A stretch of 64,000 nt of DNA from Bacillus sp. UNC41MFS5 (GCF_000686805.1 NZ_JMLP01000015.1:62001-126000), one strand, 5' to 3'; shown: positions 38,731 to 47,903, counted from the first letter of the stretch. Notes: generated from the letters alone by a model not told the origin. Program-made: numbers and translations.

Positions 38731-38847
38731 TTAAATTTCGTCTATTGCTTCTCTCTCAGCATCTCCATGGGTCCAGGCCCCATGTTCAATAATCGGAATA
38801 ATTACCTGCGTTTTCCTTAAAGCCCTTTGTAATATTTCAAACCTAAC
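38731..38847 (-). other. coding-like extension past the phosphatase stop
   Basis: After the TAG of the histidine phosphatase gene the same frame stays open for 38 codons, ending at TAA (38731-38733). It contains VIIPIIEHGAWTHGDAEREA, which looks protein-like. It has no start of its own. It may be a remnant of another gene or chance. Confidence 0.25.
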
Positions 38848-39393
38848 CTAACCCTGCCATAGCCTATCTATAGTAACTTCACCGTTCACAGACTTTAACA
38901 GAAACACATCCGGATTGCTAAGGTTTCTCCATTGCTCAAAACCAAAGTCCGGAAGATAATTTTTTAATAGTAAAGACATTAAATTCCCATGGGTAACGAG
39001 GAGCGTGTTTTCCGAATCACTCTTTAATATCTTCTCTACCACACTTACAATGCGGTGCATCGCTTCACGGCTGGACTCACCGTGGTCGAACGTTAAATCT
39101 AGGTCATCAAATGTTGCTTTTAGTTTATCAAGCCAATCAGGTAAATTTTCCGTACTTAAAATTCGCTCAGTTAACCTATTTTCGACCACAAAGTCAATTT
39201 CTTCTCGCTCAGCAACCCGCTCAATTGACTGGACTGCGCGTAAATAGGGACTTGAAATGATACGGTTAATTTTCATGTCTGCAAAGAACTCGGCTAAATC
39301 GGCCGCTTGCCTAACTCCTCTTTCAGTAAGTTGGGCCTCACTCGATTGACCTTTTGCTTCACAGTGCCTTATCACATAAATCTTTTTATCCAA
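38848..39393 (-). CDS. histidine phosphatase family protein
   Basis: 181 residues of the phosphoglycerate-mutase-like branch: YVIRHCEAKGQ carries the phospho-acceptor His in an RHCE variant of the usual RHGE/RHGQ. ISSPYLRAVQSIE, the acidic LTERI turn and LLVTHGNL with the second His complete the site. The start is TTG at 39393 behind GGGGATGATTAC. The Cys replacing the usual Gly in RHG(E/Q) occurs in some family members. Substrate unknown. Confidence 0.88.
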   Translation of the reverse strand: MDKKIYVIRHCEAKGQSSEAQLTERGVRQAADLAEFFADMKINRIISSPYLRAVQSIERVAEREEIDFVVENRLTERILSTENLPDWLDKLKATFDDLDLTFDHGESSREAMHRIVSVVEKILKSDSENTLLVTHGNLMSLLLKNYLPDFGFEQWRNLSNPDVFLLKSVNGEVTIDRLWQG

Positions 39394-39590
39394 GTAATCA
39401 TCCCCAATAAATAAGTCAGCAACTGTAATTAAATTCGTTGTATTTATTAAATCTCCTTCCTTATTCTTCTAAAATTAATAAAAGAACAACAACACATAGA
39501 GTTGGAGTCCAATAATATCCACTATGTCGGTCATATCTTTCTTATTTTAGGAAAAAATAACAATATCTGAAATAAACTGGAGGTAATTAA

Positions 39591-39893
39591 ATGGCTAATC
39601 AAAGCTTTTTTAATGGTATTAATAGTAGTGGTGTCTTTCCATTCGTTAATATTGACAATGATGCCAATACAAAATTAAATGAAGACCAATATGAAGTATA
39701 TGTGAATGATAATTTAGTGGGACATAAAACGCTTAAGAATCCTGGCGAGAAATTATCCGATATTGACGGCTTTTTACACAATCAGGGACTTAGTGACTTT
39801 TCCACGTCTTTAGATGGTGACCACTATCAGATTCAAACAAATGAGCAAGATGATATTACGAATGCATTATCGGTTTATTTTAATAACCGTTAA
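39591..39893 (+). CDS. small acidic protein of unknown function
   Basis: 100 residues, acidic, no signal peptide or membrane segment. The N-terminus is rich in Asn, Phe and Ser (MANQSFFNGINSSGVFPFVN); the rest looks like a small alpha/beta domain (YEVYVNDNLVGHKTL). The ATG follows CTGGAGGTAATTAA, an excellent ribosome site. Single gene with its own terminator. Family not recognised. Confidence 0.65.
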   Translation: MANQSFFNGINSSGVFPFVNIDNDANTKLNEDQYEVYVNDNLVGHKTLKNPGEKLSDIDGFLHNQGLSDFSTSLDGDHYQIQTNEQDDITNALSVYFNNR

Positions 39894-39935
39894 GGCATTT
39901 ACCGTTCTCCACAAATTTGTCTTTCATTTTTATCC

Positions 39936-39962
39936 AAAGGCTCAGTCAAAGTCTGAGCCTTA
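39936..39962. terminator. bidirectional terminator
   Basis: AAGGCTCAG and CTGAGCCTT form a perfect stem between the small acidic gene and the convergent LysR gene. Confidence 0.75.
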
Positions 39963-39965
39963 TAT

Positions 39966-40823
39966 TTATGAAACTTCCAAACCAATAAAATTAACAAATT
40001 CCCTCACCACCGATAATTCCAGCGAGGAGTTTCGGTAATTCATCCAACTCTCCAAGACAATTTCTTCTCCGTTATCTGCAGGTAAATTCAAAATATGTAC
40101 CGGGTCATCTGGTTGCAAACAAAAGGATGGGACAAAGCCCACACCTAGTCCACTAATGACCATTTTCTTACAGGTTTCTACATAATCCGTTTCCATCATT
40201 ATCATAGGAGGATGGGCAAACTGTTTTTGCCACCAAGTACCAAATACTCTTTTAATAGACGGAGTGGCAATATAAATAAAATTTTGGGTAGGCAAGTCTT
40301 CTAAACTTAGTTTTTCCTTAGAAATCAAACAAATGTTATTCCGATCAATTAACACTTTTTGGTCATCCCATTTATGCCCTGCACTTTCAATTCCTATATG
40401 GATTTCTCCGTCCTCCAAAAGTTTCATAATTTCTTTCCCTAACCCGGTCTTCAGTTGAATTTTGACCTTCGGAAACGCTTTGTTAAAGCTCGCCAATATA
40501 GGAGGTAATTTATAAATCGCAAAATTATTGGAAACACCGAGCCGAAGCGTACCTTGTACTTCACTTCCCATATTTTGAACTTTTTCAATAACTTTGCTTC
40601 TTTGAAGTAGGAGACTTTTGGCACTTTCAACCAGGTATTCTCCTTGCAGTGTAAATTGAACTCCTTTATTCCCTCTGATCAGAATCACGATATCCAGTTC
40701 TTTTTCTAATTGCTGTATTCGATAAGTGATTGCCGGTTGTGAAAGGTATAAGCGGTCAGCTGCTTTCTTAATATTCTTTTCTTCAAAGAGTACTTCTAAA
40801 ATAGTAAAATCACGAAAGTCCAC
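39966..40823 (-). CDS. LysR-family transcription regulator
   Basis: 285 residues: an N-terminal winged HTH (about 1-60, FEEKNIKKAADRLYLSQPAI) and a LysR substrate-binding domain (about 88-285). The start is GTG at 40823 behind GAGGGGAAATT. It is divergent from the mannonate dehydratase-like gene, the usual layout for a LysR protein and its target; the 187-bp spacer should hold the operator. The inducer is unknown. Confidence 0.88.
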   Translation of the reverse strand: MDFRDFTILEVLFEEKNIKKAADRLYLSQPAITYRIQQLEKELDIVILIRGNKGVQFTLQGEYLVESAKSLLLQRSKVIEKVQNMGSEVQGTLRLGVSNNFAIYKLPPILASFNKAFPKVKIQLKTGLGKEIMKLLEDGEIHIGIESAGHKWDDQKVLIDRNNICLISKEKLSLEDLPTQNFIYIATPSIKRVFGTWWQKQFAHPPMIMMETDYVETCKKMVISGLGVGFVPSFCLQPDDPVHILNLPADNGEEIVLESWMNYRNSSLELSVVREFVNFIGLEVS

Positions 40824-41010
40824 AATTTCCCCTCACTTACCTTGATATAAATTTCTTTTTGCATTTGCTATAAAAAACCAATATTTTCTTTGAAAACGAA
40901 TTCATACTACAATCATACTATAACAAACCGCTTGTTTACCTAAGAGAAAAGTAGTCTTTTATGCATTGAATTATGACAATTTTTCAAACTATTAGAAGGG
41001 AAGAACTCGC

Positions 41011-42024
41011 ATGATGAAAATATCAATAACATCCTATACAACAGACATGACTGATGGAGATTTACGGCAATTAAGCCAATTAGGGGTAGACTGCATTGAT
41101 TTTGGGAAAGGTTCCGCCTTTGCCGGAGTAAAAGAACAAGGGTATCCAGATTTAGATCAATTGATAAAATTAAAGCGCCGCATTCGGTCATTTGGTATGG
41201 ATATTAATCGAGTGACATTGCCAGATATCTCATCTAAATTTATGAACAACGAACCTGGCAGTGAAAGAGAACTAGAAAACTCTATTAACGCGATCAAAGT
41301 ATTTGGGGAAGCTGGCGTACCGCTTGTTAGACAACGATTTGAAGGTGATACCTTCCCACATTTGACTACTCAATATCGCTCTATTCAAAGAGGCGGCGCG
41401 ATTGCCCGCGGGGAAAGTCTTGGTTTTACAAAGGAAAACTTCCCTCATCCATCATTGGAAGAATATGAAAACCAATGGCTGCGATTCTGTGATGCCTATA
41501 AGGAAATGGTTCCAGTCGCTGAAGATTACAACGTCCTATTAGGTATGCATCCTTCAGATGCCCCGCATCCTGAAACCCTGTTTGGCGGACTTGGCTATCA
41601 TCGCCTTACCGACGCTTTCCCTAGCAAAAATGTCGGTTATATATACTGCATTGGAACACGCGCAGAAGAAGGCGGAAGCCCTCTTGTCATCAATGAAATT
41701 AATAACTATGGACGAAAAGATAAAATTTTCCTTGTACATTTCCGTAATGTGAGAGGAAGTCTGCCTACAACAAAAGCGTTTGAAGAAGCTCTGTTAGATG
41801 ACGGTGACATGAATATGTTTAAGATTTTACTAGAGTTAGATAAAGTTGGTTACAATGGCTGCTTGAATCCTGACCATGTTCCAATCCTTGAGGGAGTACA
41901 AATTGAACATAACCCTAGTTGGCCAAATACTTGCATCCAATGGAATTATAACAATATTGGCTATGTCTATTCGATTGGATACATTAAAGCGCTCCTCGCA
42001 GCCCTGGTTGAATTCAAACATTAA
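41011..42024 (+). CDS. mannonate dehydratase-like enzyme (UxuA family)
   Basis: 337 residues, a TIM-barrel protein. Mannonate dehydratase converts D-mannonate to 2-keto-3-deoxygluconate in hexuronate breakdown. Visible metal/substrate blocks are LGMHPSDAPHP near 172-182, FLVHFRNVRGS near 243-253 and LNPDHVPI near 288-295. No uxaC, uxuB or kdg gene is adjacent, and the protein is somewhat short of UxuA (about 360), so a related sugar-acid dehydratase or isomerase is possible. The start is one of two adjacent ATGs behind AAGGGA. Confidence 0.72.
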   Translation: MMKISITSYTTDMTDGDLRQLSQLGVDCIDFGKGSAFAGVKEQGYPDLDQLIKLKRRIRSFGMDINRVTLPDISSKFMNNEPGSERELENSINAIKVFGEAGVPLVRQRFEGDTFPHLTTQYRSIQRGGAIARGESLGFTKENFPHPSLEEYENQWLRFCDAYKEMVPVAEDYNVLLGMHPSDAPHPETLFGGLGYHRLTDAFPSKNVGYIYCIGTRAEEGGSPLVINEINNYGRKDKIFLVHFRNVRGSLPTTKAFEEALLDDGDMNMFKILLELDKVGYNGCLNPDHVPILEGVQIEHNPSWPNTCIQWNYNNIGYVYSIGYIKALLAALVEFKH

Positions 42025-42150
42025 CCTAACTTGGTTTTTTTCACTTTAATTATGCTCCACCTCTATTCACCTATACCAAACACCTTCCTTATTCATACAT
42101 TAATAAAAAATCAGAAAATGTTAGAAAGGAAACTGGAGGTATACAGAGTT

Positions 42151-42516
42151 ATGTTGGAGCTAAAGCAATCTCAACATGGGCGAGGGATTTTTGCTACACG
42201 TAATATCAAGAAGGATGAGCTATTAGAGGTGTCACCAGTTATCATCTTCCCTAAAGAAGAGTTTAAGTACTTGGAGAAAACGACTTTGATTGACTATGTC
42301 TTCTGGTGGGGAAAAGACTTCGATGAATGTGCATTAGCACTAGGTATTGGTTCGCTATTTAACCATTCCAGCAAACCGAACGCTATCTTTAAAAGGAAAC
42401 TAAAAAAGAGCACTATTAACTTTTATGCCTATACCGACATAGAAGCTGGTGAGGAAATTCGCATTAATTACAATGGTGACCCTGAAGACAAAACACGATT
42501 ATGGTTTGAGAAATAA
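42151..42516 (+). CDS. SET-domain protein
   Basis: About 121 residues, a bare SET domain: GRGIFATRNIKKDELLEVSP at the N-terminus, GSLFNHSSKPNA (the NHS core) near 71-82, and EAGEEIRINYNGD near 100-112. This is a protein lysine methyltransferase fold without pre- or post-SET regions. The ATG at 42151 has GGAGG 11 bp upstream; the frame opens earlier (42031, 42118) with no better site. Bacterial SET proteins are scattered and mostly uncharacterised; target unknown. Confidence 0.82.
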   Translation: MLELKQSQHGRGIFATRNIKKDELLEVSPVIIFPKEEFKYLEKTTLIDYVFWWGKDFDECALALGIGSLFNHSSKPNAIFKRKLKKSTINFYAYTDIEAGEEIRINYNGDPEDKTRLWFEK

Positions 42517-42530
42517 TAAAACACATAGTA

Positions 42531-42567
42531 AGCGTCCAAATCCCATTAGAAATAGGATTTGGACGCT
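42531..42567 (+). terminator. terminator after SET gene
   Basis: AGCGTCCAAATCC and GGATTTGGACGCT form a perfect 13-bp stem followed by TTTTTTT. Confidence 0.92.
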
Positions 42568-42595
42568 TTTTTTAGGCTTTATTAAACCTTTTAAA

Positions 42596-42624
42596 TTGAC
42601 ATTTATTTTAATGTATATTATTCT
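42596..42624 (+). promoter_or_regulatory. promoter of the amino-acid ABC operon
   Basis: TTGACA (42596-42601) and TATTCT (42619-42624) are 17 bp apart, about 50 bp upstream of the binding-protein start. Confidence 0.5.
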
Positions 42625-42676
42625 AGTAAAGTTATTTTATATAAAACCTATAAAAATACTAGGAGATGTAAGAAAC

Positions 42677-43480
42677 ATGAAGAAATTTGCACTAATTTTT
42701 TTAGCCCTCCTTCTTACCGTAGCTTTAGGCGCTTGTAGCAGTAAAGAAGAAAAGGTAAGTTCTGCTGCTAAGAGTAAAAGCCTTTATGACCAGATTAAGG
42801 CAAAAGGTGAAATTACAATTGGGACAGAAGGTACCTATGCTCCTTTTACTTATCATGATGACTCTCAAAAGCTAACAGGCTTTGATATAGAAATTGCTGA
42901 AGAAGTATTTAAAAGATTAGATATTAAACCCGTTTTCGTTGAAACAAAATGGGATGGCATGATCGCCGGTCTTGATGCTAAGCGTTATGACATGGTTGCA
43001 AATGAAGTTGCTGTTCGTCCTGACCGTTTAGAGAAATACGATATGTCAGAACCGTATATTGTCTCAAAAGCTGTTCTTGTTGTTCATGAGAACAATAACG
43101 ATATTAAAACACTTGATGACTTAAAGGGTAAAAAAGTTGGACAATCATTAGACAGTAACTATCGCAAAATTGCTGAAGCACATGGGGCAACCAATACAGT
43201 TGTTGAAGGATTTAATCAATCCATCGACCTCATTACTTCAAAACGTATTGATGCAACAATTAACGATAGCCTTTCATACCTAGACTTAAAGAAACAGCGT
43301 CCTGATCTTCCGATTAAAAAGGTTTATGAAGAAGCAGACGCAACAAGCAATGCTTTTCTTTTCCGTAAAGGTAATAAAGAGCTAGTTGATGCGATAAATG
43401 GCGCTCTTGCAGATATGAAAAAAGATGGTACGTACCTAGCAATCTCTAAAAAATGGTTTAATGAGGACGTATCTAAGTAA
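42677..43480 (+). CDS. tcyA: amino-acid (cystine-type) binding lipoprotein
   Basis: Family 3 solute-binding lipoprotein, 267 residues. The lipobox is ALGAC (Cys near 20). Typical blocks are ITIGTEGTYAPFTYHD near 51-66, LTGFDIEIAEEVFKRL, VANEVAVRPDRLEKYDMSEP and LKGKKVGQSLDSNY. The GTEGTYAPF pattern and the binding-permease-ATPase order fit cystine importers (TcyABC/FliY), though other polar amino acids cannot be excluded. The ATG at 42677 follows AGGAGATGTAAG; the frame opens at 42449 inside the SET gene. Confidence 0.82.
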   Translation: MKKFALIFLALLLTVALGACSSKEEKVSSAAKSKSLYDQIKAKGEITIGTEGTYAPFTYHDDSQKLTGFDIEIAEEVFKRLDIKPVFVETKWDGMIAGLDAKRYDMVANEVAVRPDRLEKYDMSEPYIVSKAVLVVHENNNDIKTLDDLKGKKVGQSLDSNYRKIAEAHGATNTVVEGFNQSIDLITSKRIDATINDSLSYLDLKKQRPDLPIKKVYEEADATSNAFLFRKGNKELVDAINGALADMKKDGTYLAISKKWFNEDVSK

Positions 43481-43494
43481 AGGAATGGAACAAT

Positions 43495-44181
43495 ATGTTT
43501 GCAGACCAAGAACGAATAGATCGAATTATAGGAATCCTTAGTGATTCCTTTTTTCCTATTTTAAAAGCAGGAATTCAGTTTACGATACCATTAACAATTA
43601 TCACCTTTATTCTAGGGCTAATTTTAGCCTTCTTTATTGCACTTGCACGGCTATCCAATCTAAAAGGCTTAAACGTTGTCGCCAAATTTTATGTTTGGAT
43701 CTTTCGTGGTACTCCTTTACTCGTTCAAATCTTTATTCTATTTTACGGATTACCTAGTATGGGAATAACACTTGATCCATTTCCGGCTGCGGTCATTGCC
43801 TTTACGTTAAATAAAGGTGCTTACAGTTCGGAAATTATTCGAGCAGCAATTCTTTCCATTCCAAAGGGTCAATGGGAAGCAGCTTATTCAATAGGAATGA
43901 CCAAATCTCAGGCAATGAGACGAATTATTATTCCTCAAGCCATCCGTGTATCATTGCCACCGCTCGGGAATTCTTTTATTAGTTTAGTAAAAGACACTTC
44001 CTTAGCAGCAACCATTACGGTTACGGAATTATTTCAAAAAGGTCAACAAATCGCAGCTGCTACCTATGAGCCTCTGTGGATTTACATTGAAGTCGCCTTT
44101 ATCTATTTAATCTTCAGTACAGTTCTTTCATATATCCAGACAAAAATGGAGATTCGATTTGAGCGAAGTGTAGCTAAATAA
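43495..44181 (+). CDS. tcyB: amino-acid ABC transporter permease (TcyB-like)
   Basis: 228 residues of the His/Glu/Gln/Arg/opine permease family, about five helices. [20 protein letters not shown] near 66-85 and the EAA loop [20 protein letters not shown] near 125-144 are diagnostic. It starts 14 bp after the binding-protein gene with AAAGGAATGG upstream. Confidence 0.88.
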   Translation: MFADQERIDRIIGILSDSFFPILKAGIQFTIPLTIITFILGLILAFFIALARLSNLKGLNVVAKFYVWIFRGTPLLVQIFILFYGLPSMGITLDPFPAAVIAFTLNKGAYSSEIIRAAILSIPKGQWEAAYSIGMTKSQAMRRIIIPQAIRVSLPPLGNSFISLVKDTSLAATITVTELFQKGQQIAAATYEPLWIYIEVAFIYLIFSTVLSYIQTKMEIRFERSVAK

Positions 44182-44194
44182 TGGAGGTGATACA

Positions 44195-44944
44195 ATGATT
44201 CACATAGACAATTTGCATAAAAGTTTTGGTCAGCTTGAAGTATTAAAAGGGATTGACCTGACCATCCCAACAGGAAAGACAGCCGTGATTATCGGCCCTT
44301 CCGGCTCTGGAAAAACAACTTTACTACGTTGTCTCAACCTTTTAGAAATACCTAATCAAGGTTCCATTGAACTTGGGGGTCAATCCATCAATTTTGACCA
44401 AAATAATAAAATGAAGTCAAAAGAACTTGTTTCTTTTCGTAAAAATACGGGCATGGTCTTTCAAAATTACAACCTATTTCCACATTTGACTGCAATTGAA
44501 AATGTAATGGAAGGCCAGACCACTGTTCTTAAAAGGTCAAAGTCAGAAGCAGAAAATAAAGCACGAGCTCTTCTCGATAAAGTTGGTTTGAGAGAACGTG
44601 CCGAGATGTATCCTCATCAATTATCAGGGGGACAACAACAACGTGTTGGAATCGCCCGGGCTATGGCCATGGAACCTAAAGTTCTGCTGTTTGATGAACC
44701 TACTTCTGCATTAGACCCTGAGTTAGTTGGCGAAGTTTTAAAAGTCATGAAGGATTTATCAAAAGAGAATATGACGATGGTCATTGTAACCCATGAAATG
44801 AACTTTGCTAAAGATGTGGCCGACCAAGTCATTTTCATGGACCAAGGAGTTATCATAGAAAAAGGTACTCCAGAAGAGGTATTTGAGAACACCCAAAATC
44901 AACGGACTTTACAGTTCTTGAATAAGGTCGCTTCACGATCATAG
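44195..44944 (+). CDS. tcyC: amino-acid ABC transporter ATPase (TcyC-like)
   Basis: 249 residues: Walker [10 protein letters not shown] near 34-42, signature [15 protein letters not shown], Walker [15 protein letters not shown], and the [20 protein letters not shown]-loop block of polar amino-acid ATPases. The ATG at 44195 follows TGGAGGTGATAC, 13 bp after the permease gene. It ends before a strong terminator. Confidence 0.9.
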   Translation: MIHIDNLHKSFGQLEVLKGIDLTIPTGKTAVIIGPSGSGKTTLLRCLNLLEIPNQGSIELGGQSINFDQNNKMKSKELVSFRKNTGMVFQNYNLFPHLTAIENVMEGQTTVLKRSKSEAENKARALLDKVGLRERAEMYPHQLSGGQQQRVGIARAMAMEPKVLLFDEPTSALDPELVGEVLKVMKDLSKENMTMVIVTHEMNFAKDVADQVIFMDQGVIIEKGTPEEVFENTQNQRTLQFLNKVASRS

Positions 44945-44972
44945 CAGAAATACTGTTGCACACCCTTTACCC

Positions 44973-45010
44973 AAAAAGCTCTTCCTAATGAAAATTAGGA
45001 AGAGCTTTTT
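44973..45010. terminator. terminator of the amino-acid ABC operon
   Basis: AAAGCTCTTCCTAAT and ATTAGGAAGAGCTTT form a 15-bp stem with a GAAA loop, flanked by T-runs on both strands; it can also end the convergent DUF2294 gene. Confidence 0.92.
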
Positions 45011-45023
45011 TATTTACATGTCC

Positions 45024-45704
45024 TTAGGATCCAAGCATAAAGGCCATCAATGATTTATCTTCTTTAAAATTCCAATCAATAAAGATATCTCGTATTGATT
45101 TTTTAAAAATATCCTCAAATCTACCTTCCCGGTGGAAATATACTTTTTCCAACTCATCCTTTGTAAATCTAAGTTCTTTTTCAAACCCTTTTTCAATTAA
45201 TGCCTTTTCAATAGGGACAAGTATACCGCTTCTTTCAACTAAATAAATGGTTGGTGAAATGGGATAGATATGGATATGATCAGGTACTTTTTCAACCAAG
45301 TAACTGAGCCGCCCAACCTCCGATTCTAACCTTTGGGTATCAATATCCACTTGACTAACCTGACCTATTATCTCCTCTAATACAAAAATAAGAATGCCCG
45401 AATTATTTGGGAAGTTCCAATCATGATAGTATTCTTCTACATCGACTCCCAGAGTCACTTTTACTACCCCTGTTATTTCACTCAAGACGTGGTTAATAAT
45501 AACGGCTCTTATATCGTCAACATACCTATTCTGTCCTTGCTGTAACAAGATTTCTTCCATTGGGGTTAAAAACCCGCGAATATACGTGACGAGATGATTT
45601 TTAGACAGGGTGGTCCTACATGTCTGCGGGCCTTTTCCAAAATTTTTTCTTAACAACTTACTAATATAACTACTAATAAATTCTTCCTTATTTTGATTAA
45701 TCAT
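45024..45704 (-). CDS. MpsC/DUF2294 family protein
   Basis: 226 residues with two related halves. The first has GKGPQTCRTTLSKNHLVTYI (23-42) and EEYYHDWNF (near 89); the second ends EDIFKKSIRDIFIDWNFKE (near 197-215), repeating the x-DWNF element. DUF2294 includes MpsC/YbcI, an accessory of the Na+/bicarbonate-linked MpsAB system, but no mpsA or mpsB lies nearby. Cytoplasmic. The ATG follows AAGGAGTAGAAATGG. It is downstream of a paralogue, with a terminator between them. Role here unknown. Confidence 0.8.
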   Translation of the reverse strand: MINQNKEEFISSYISKLLRKNFGKGPQTCRTTLSKNHLVTYIRGFLTPMEEILLQQGQNRYVDDIRAVIINHVLSEITGVVKVTLGVDVEEYYHDWNFPNNSGILIFVLEEIIGQVSQVDIDTQRLESEVGRLSYLVEKVPDHIHIYPISPTIYLVERSGILVPIEKALIEKGFEKELRFTKDELEKVYFHREGRFEDIFKKSIRDIFIDWNFKEDKSLMAFMLGS

Positions 45705-45776
45705 CCATTTCTACTCCTTAAGCAGGTACAATAAATCCATCATTTTATTATGTACCAAAGACCAACTTGTTAAAAA

Positions 45777-45818
45777 AAAACATGTGGTAAGCAGGAAAAT
45801 CCTTTTGCCACATGTTTT
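45777..45818 (-). terminator. terminator between the two DUF2294 genes
   Basis: AAAACATGTGG and CCACATGTTTT form an 11-bp stem; the minus strand continues with a T-run. It begins 5 bp past the upstream gene's stop codon. Confidence 0.88.
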
Positions 45819-45822
45819 CGAT

Positions 45823-46518
45823 TCATTGATATTCCTTATAAAAAACAAAAATTAGATAGTTTCGGTTCTTTTCATAATCCCAAACAATGAATATATCTTC
45901 GATGATGCGATTAAATAAATCCTCAAATAAACTCTTATTTTTCAAATAACCGCTTTTGATTTCCCTAGCTTGATGAAGCAGCAGGTCGAGATTTCCTTGT
46001 TCATACGCTAAACTTTCTAATTGTAAGAGGACATCTCTCGCTTCAATCGCACAAATATTTTGTGTAAACTTTACTACCTTTAAACCAACCGGTCGTTTAT
46101 GATAACGGGTCCCTACAAAATCAATTAAGTTAAAAAGAGTTTTTTCAAAATCTTCTTCCATTTTTACTTCATCACTAGATGGAACATTTTCTAACAGAAT
46201 AATTCCTTTATTCGAAACATAATTCCAATCATGGAAAAAATGATCAATTCCCCCCCCGAATACCTTCGAAACTTCCGGTTTAAACTCATTGATGACTGCA
46301 TTGATTACGGCTGAACGAAAATTATGGACTAAAATCAACTGATTATTTTCCAACAAAACTTCCTCTGCTGGCGTAATAAAGTTTCGCATATATACATATA
46401 ATCGGTTTCCTTTTGACATCATCGTACAAGTTTCTGGTCCCTTACCAAATCTGCGCTTGAGGAGCTTACTAAATGTACTGCTAAGATATAGCAAATTCTC
46501 TTGTGTAGATTTACTCAT
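45823..46518 (-). CDS. MpsC/DUF2294 family protein, paralogue
   Basis: 231 residues. LLKRRFGKGPETCTMMSKGN near 18-37, RNFITPAEEVLLENNQ and DHFFHDWNY match the first half of the paralogue encoded at 45024-45704. The second half ends FEDLFNRIIEDIFIVWDYEK, again a duplicated element. The ATG follows GAAAGGAGAAG. The two genes have separate ribosome sites and separate terminators, so they need not be co-expressed. Duplication is clear by eye; function is not. Confidence 0.8.
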   Translation of the reverse strand: MSKSTQENLLYLSSTFSKLLKRRFGKGPETCTMMSKGNRLYVYMRNFITPAEEVLLENNQLILVHNFRSAVINAVINEFKPEVSKVFGGGIDHFFHDWNYVSNKGIILLENVPSSDEVKMEEDFEKTLFNLIDFVGTRYHKRPVGLKVVKFTQNICAIEARDVLLQLESLAYEQGNLDLLLHQAREIKSGYLKNKSLFEDLFNRIIEDIFIVWDYEKNRNYLIFVFYKEYQ

Positions 46519-46545
46519 TAACTTCTCCTTTCAGGAAAATAAAAA

Positions 46546-46575
46546 GACCTAACTTCTAGGAAAAGAAGTTAGGTC
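46546..46575 (-). terminator. terminator after PAS kinase gene
   Basis: GACCTAACTTCT and AGAAGTTAGGTC form a perfect 12-bp stem; the minus strand continues TTTTTATTTT. It lies about 160 bp beyond the kinase stop and just upstream of the DUF2294 ribosome site. Confidence 0.82.
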
Positions 46576-46733
46576 ACGGCTAAGACGACTATTATTATAG
46601 TTTCTTCCATTTACCATACAAGTTATTATTATAAGTTTTTGCTAAATATATGTTGACTGCCATAACTAATGACTGCAAGACATTAGACTTTAATAGTTTA
46701 CCACGATATTTACCTTACTAGCAATCACTTAGT

Positions 46734-47816
46734 TTAAGTGAAGGATGGTAAACTTACTTCGATACAGGTTCCATTCGTACTGCTGGTAATATTAACTTTC
46801 CCCTTATGCTCTTCAATGATTTGAAAACTAACGGGCATCCCAAGTCCGGTCCCATATTCTTTTGTAGTATAAAACGGTTCATTTATTCGGTTAATCATTT
46901 CGGGAGGAATACCGCATCCTTGGTCGATGATTCGAATCTGAACACGTTTTCCCGCAGTAATGGACCCTTCAATTAAGATCCTGCCGCCATCTGGCATGGC
47001 CTCAATTGCATTTTTTATATAATTGATAAAAACTTGTTTTAATTGATTTTCATCCCCTAAAATTGCTTCTTTCAAGTAACTAAACTTTTTTTCAACCTGA
47101 ATATTATTTAATAACATTTGTGACTCCATTAATGCTAGAACTTGATCTAATAAGGAAGTAATCGTCAATTTTTCATACTTTTTTTTGATTGGTGTTGCCA
47201 ATACCATTAGTTCCTTGAGAATTACTTCAATACGTGCAACCTCTGACTCTACGATATCATAATACATAGGCTCCCCATGATAATCCCTAGCCATTAATTG
47301 TAAAAATCCTTTTATCGCTGTTATCGGATTTCGAATCTCGTGGGCAATTCCCGCCGCTAATTGACCTGCCACCGCTTGTTTTTCCGATAGTAATTGTCTT
47401 TCTTTTTTTATTAGAGTGATATCTTTTAAAACCACATAAGACCCCACCACTTCCTTATTAAAAAGGATTGGGAATGCAGTAACATTAACATCCATTAATG
47501 TTTCGGGTGCGGGTCTCATACTGATCTTTGCATCAAAATTTGTTAGTTTTTCCCGGCCTTTTTCGAAGAAGAACGTTTGTGATTCATTCAAACATGTGGA
47601 GAGGAATATATGACTCAACCTCATCTGTAATAATTCAGGTATGGAACAACCTAAGAGAGTTTCGCAAACATCATTCACATACACCAATTGCCCATCCAAA
47701 TTCAGTATAAAGAATGGGTCTGCATTTTTTGATAAAACAGAGAAATCCTTATCCACATTGACATCGATATATATTTGAAGCAGAAAGTTTAGACGTTTTA
47801 TCTCGTCCCTCTCCAT
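46734..47816 (-). CDS. PAS-domain histidine kinase
   Basis: 360 cytoplasmic residues with no membrane helix: one PAS domain (about 20-130, ADPFFILNLDGQLVYVNDVC), HisKA with AAGIAHEIRNPITAIKGFL (phospho-acceptor His near 157), and HATPase_c with FINYIKNAIEAMPDGG, DQGCGIP and GTGLGMPVS. It resembles the catalytic half of the kinase at 30077-31537. No response regulator is adjacent. The ATG follows GAGGTGGGGG. A strong terminator hairpin lies only 46 bp upstream of the start codon. Confidence 0.88.
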   Translation of the reverse strand: MERDEIKRLNFLLQIYIDVNVDKDFSVLSKNADPFFILNLDGQLVYVNDVCETLLGCSIPELLQMRLSHIFLSTCLNESQTFFFEKGREKLTNFDAKISMRPAPETLMDVNVTAFPILFNKEVVGSYVVLKDITLIKKERQLLSEKQAVAGQLAAGIAHEIRNPITAIKGFLQLMARDYHGEPMYYDIVESEVARIEVILKELMVLATPIKKKYEKLTITSLLDQVLALMESQMLLNNIQVEKKFSYLKEAILGDENQLKQVFINYIKNAIEAMPDGGRILIEGSITAGKRVQIRIIDQGCGIPPEMINRINEPFYTTKEYGTGLGMPVSFQIIEEHKGKVNITSSTNGTCIEVSLPSFT

Positions 47817-47861
47817 TTTCCCCCACCTCTCTTTATTTGCGAAAATAGCCCTTATATAAAA

Positions 47862-47903
47862 AAGCCAAAATAAGCGTAGAGATCCTACGTCTTATTTTGG
47901 CTT
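47862..47903 (-). terminator. strong hairpin terminator in front of PAS kinase gene
   Basis: AAGCCAAAATAAG and CTTATTTTGGCTT form a 13-bp stem, with an inner CGTAG/CTACG stem; the minus strand continues TTTTTTATA. It is 266 bp past thiF and 46 bp before the kinase ATG, so it is either the distant terminator of the thi operon or a leader attenuator of the kinase. Confidence 0.8.
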
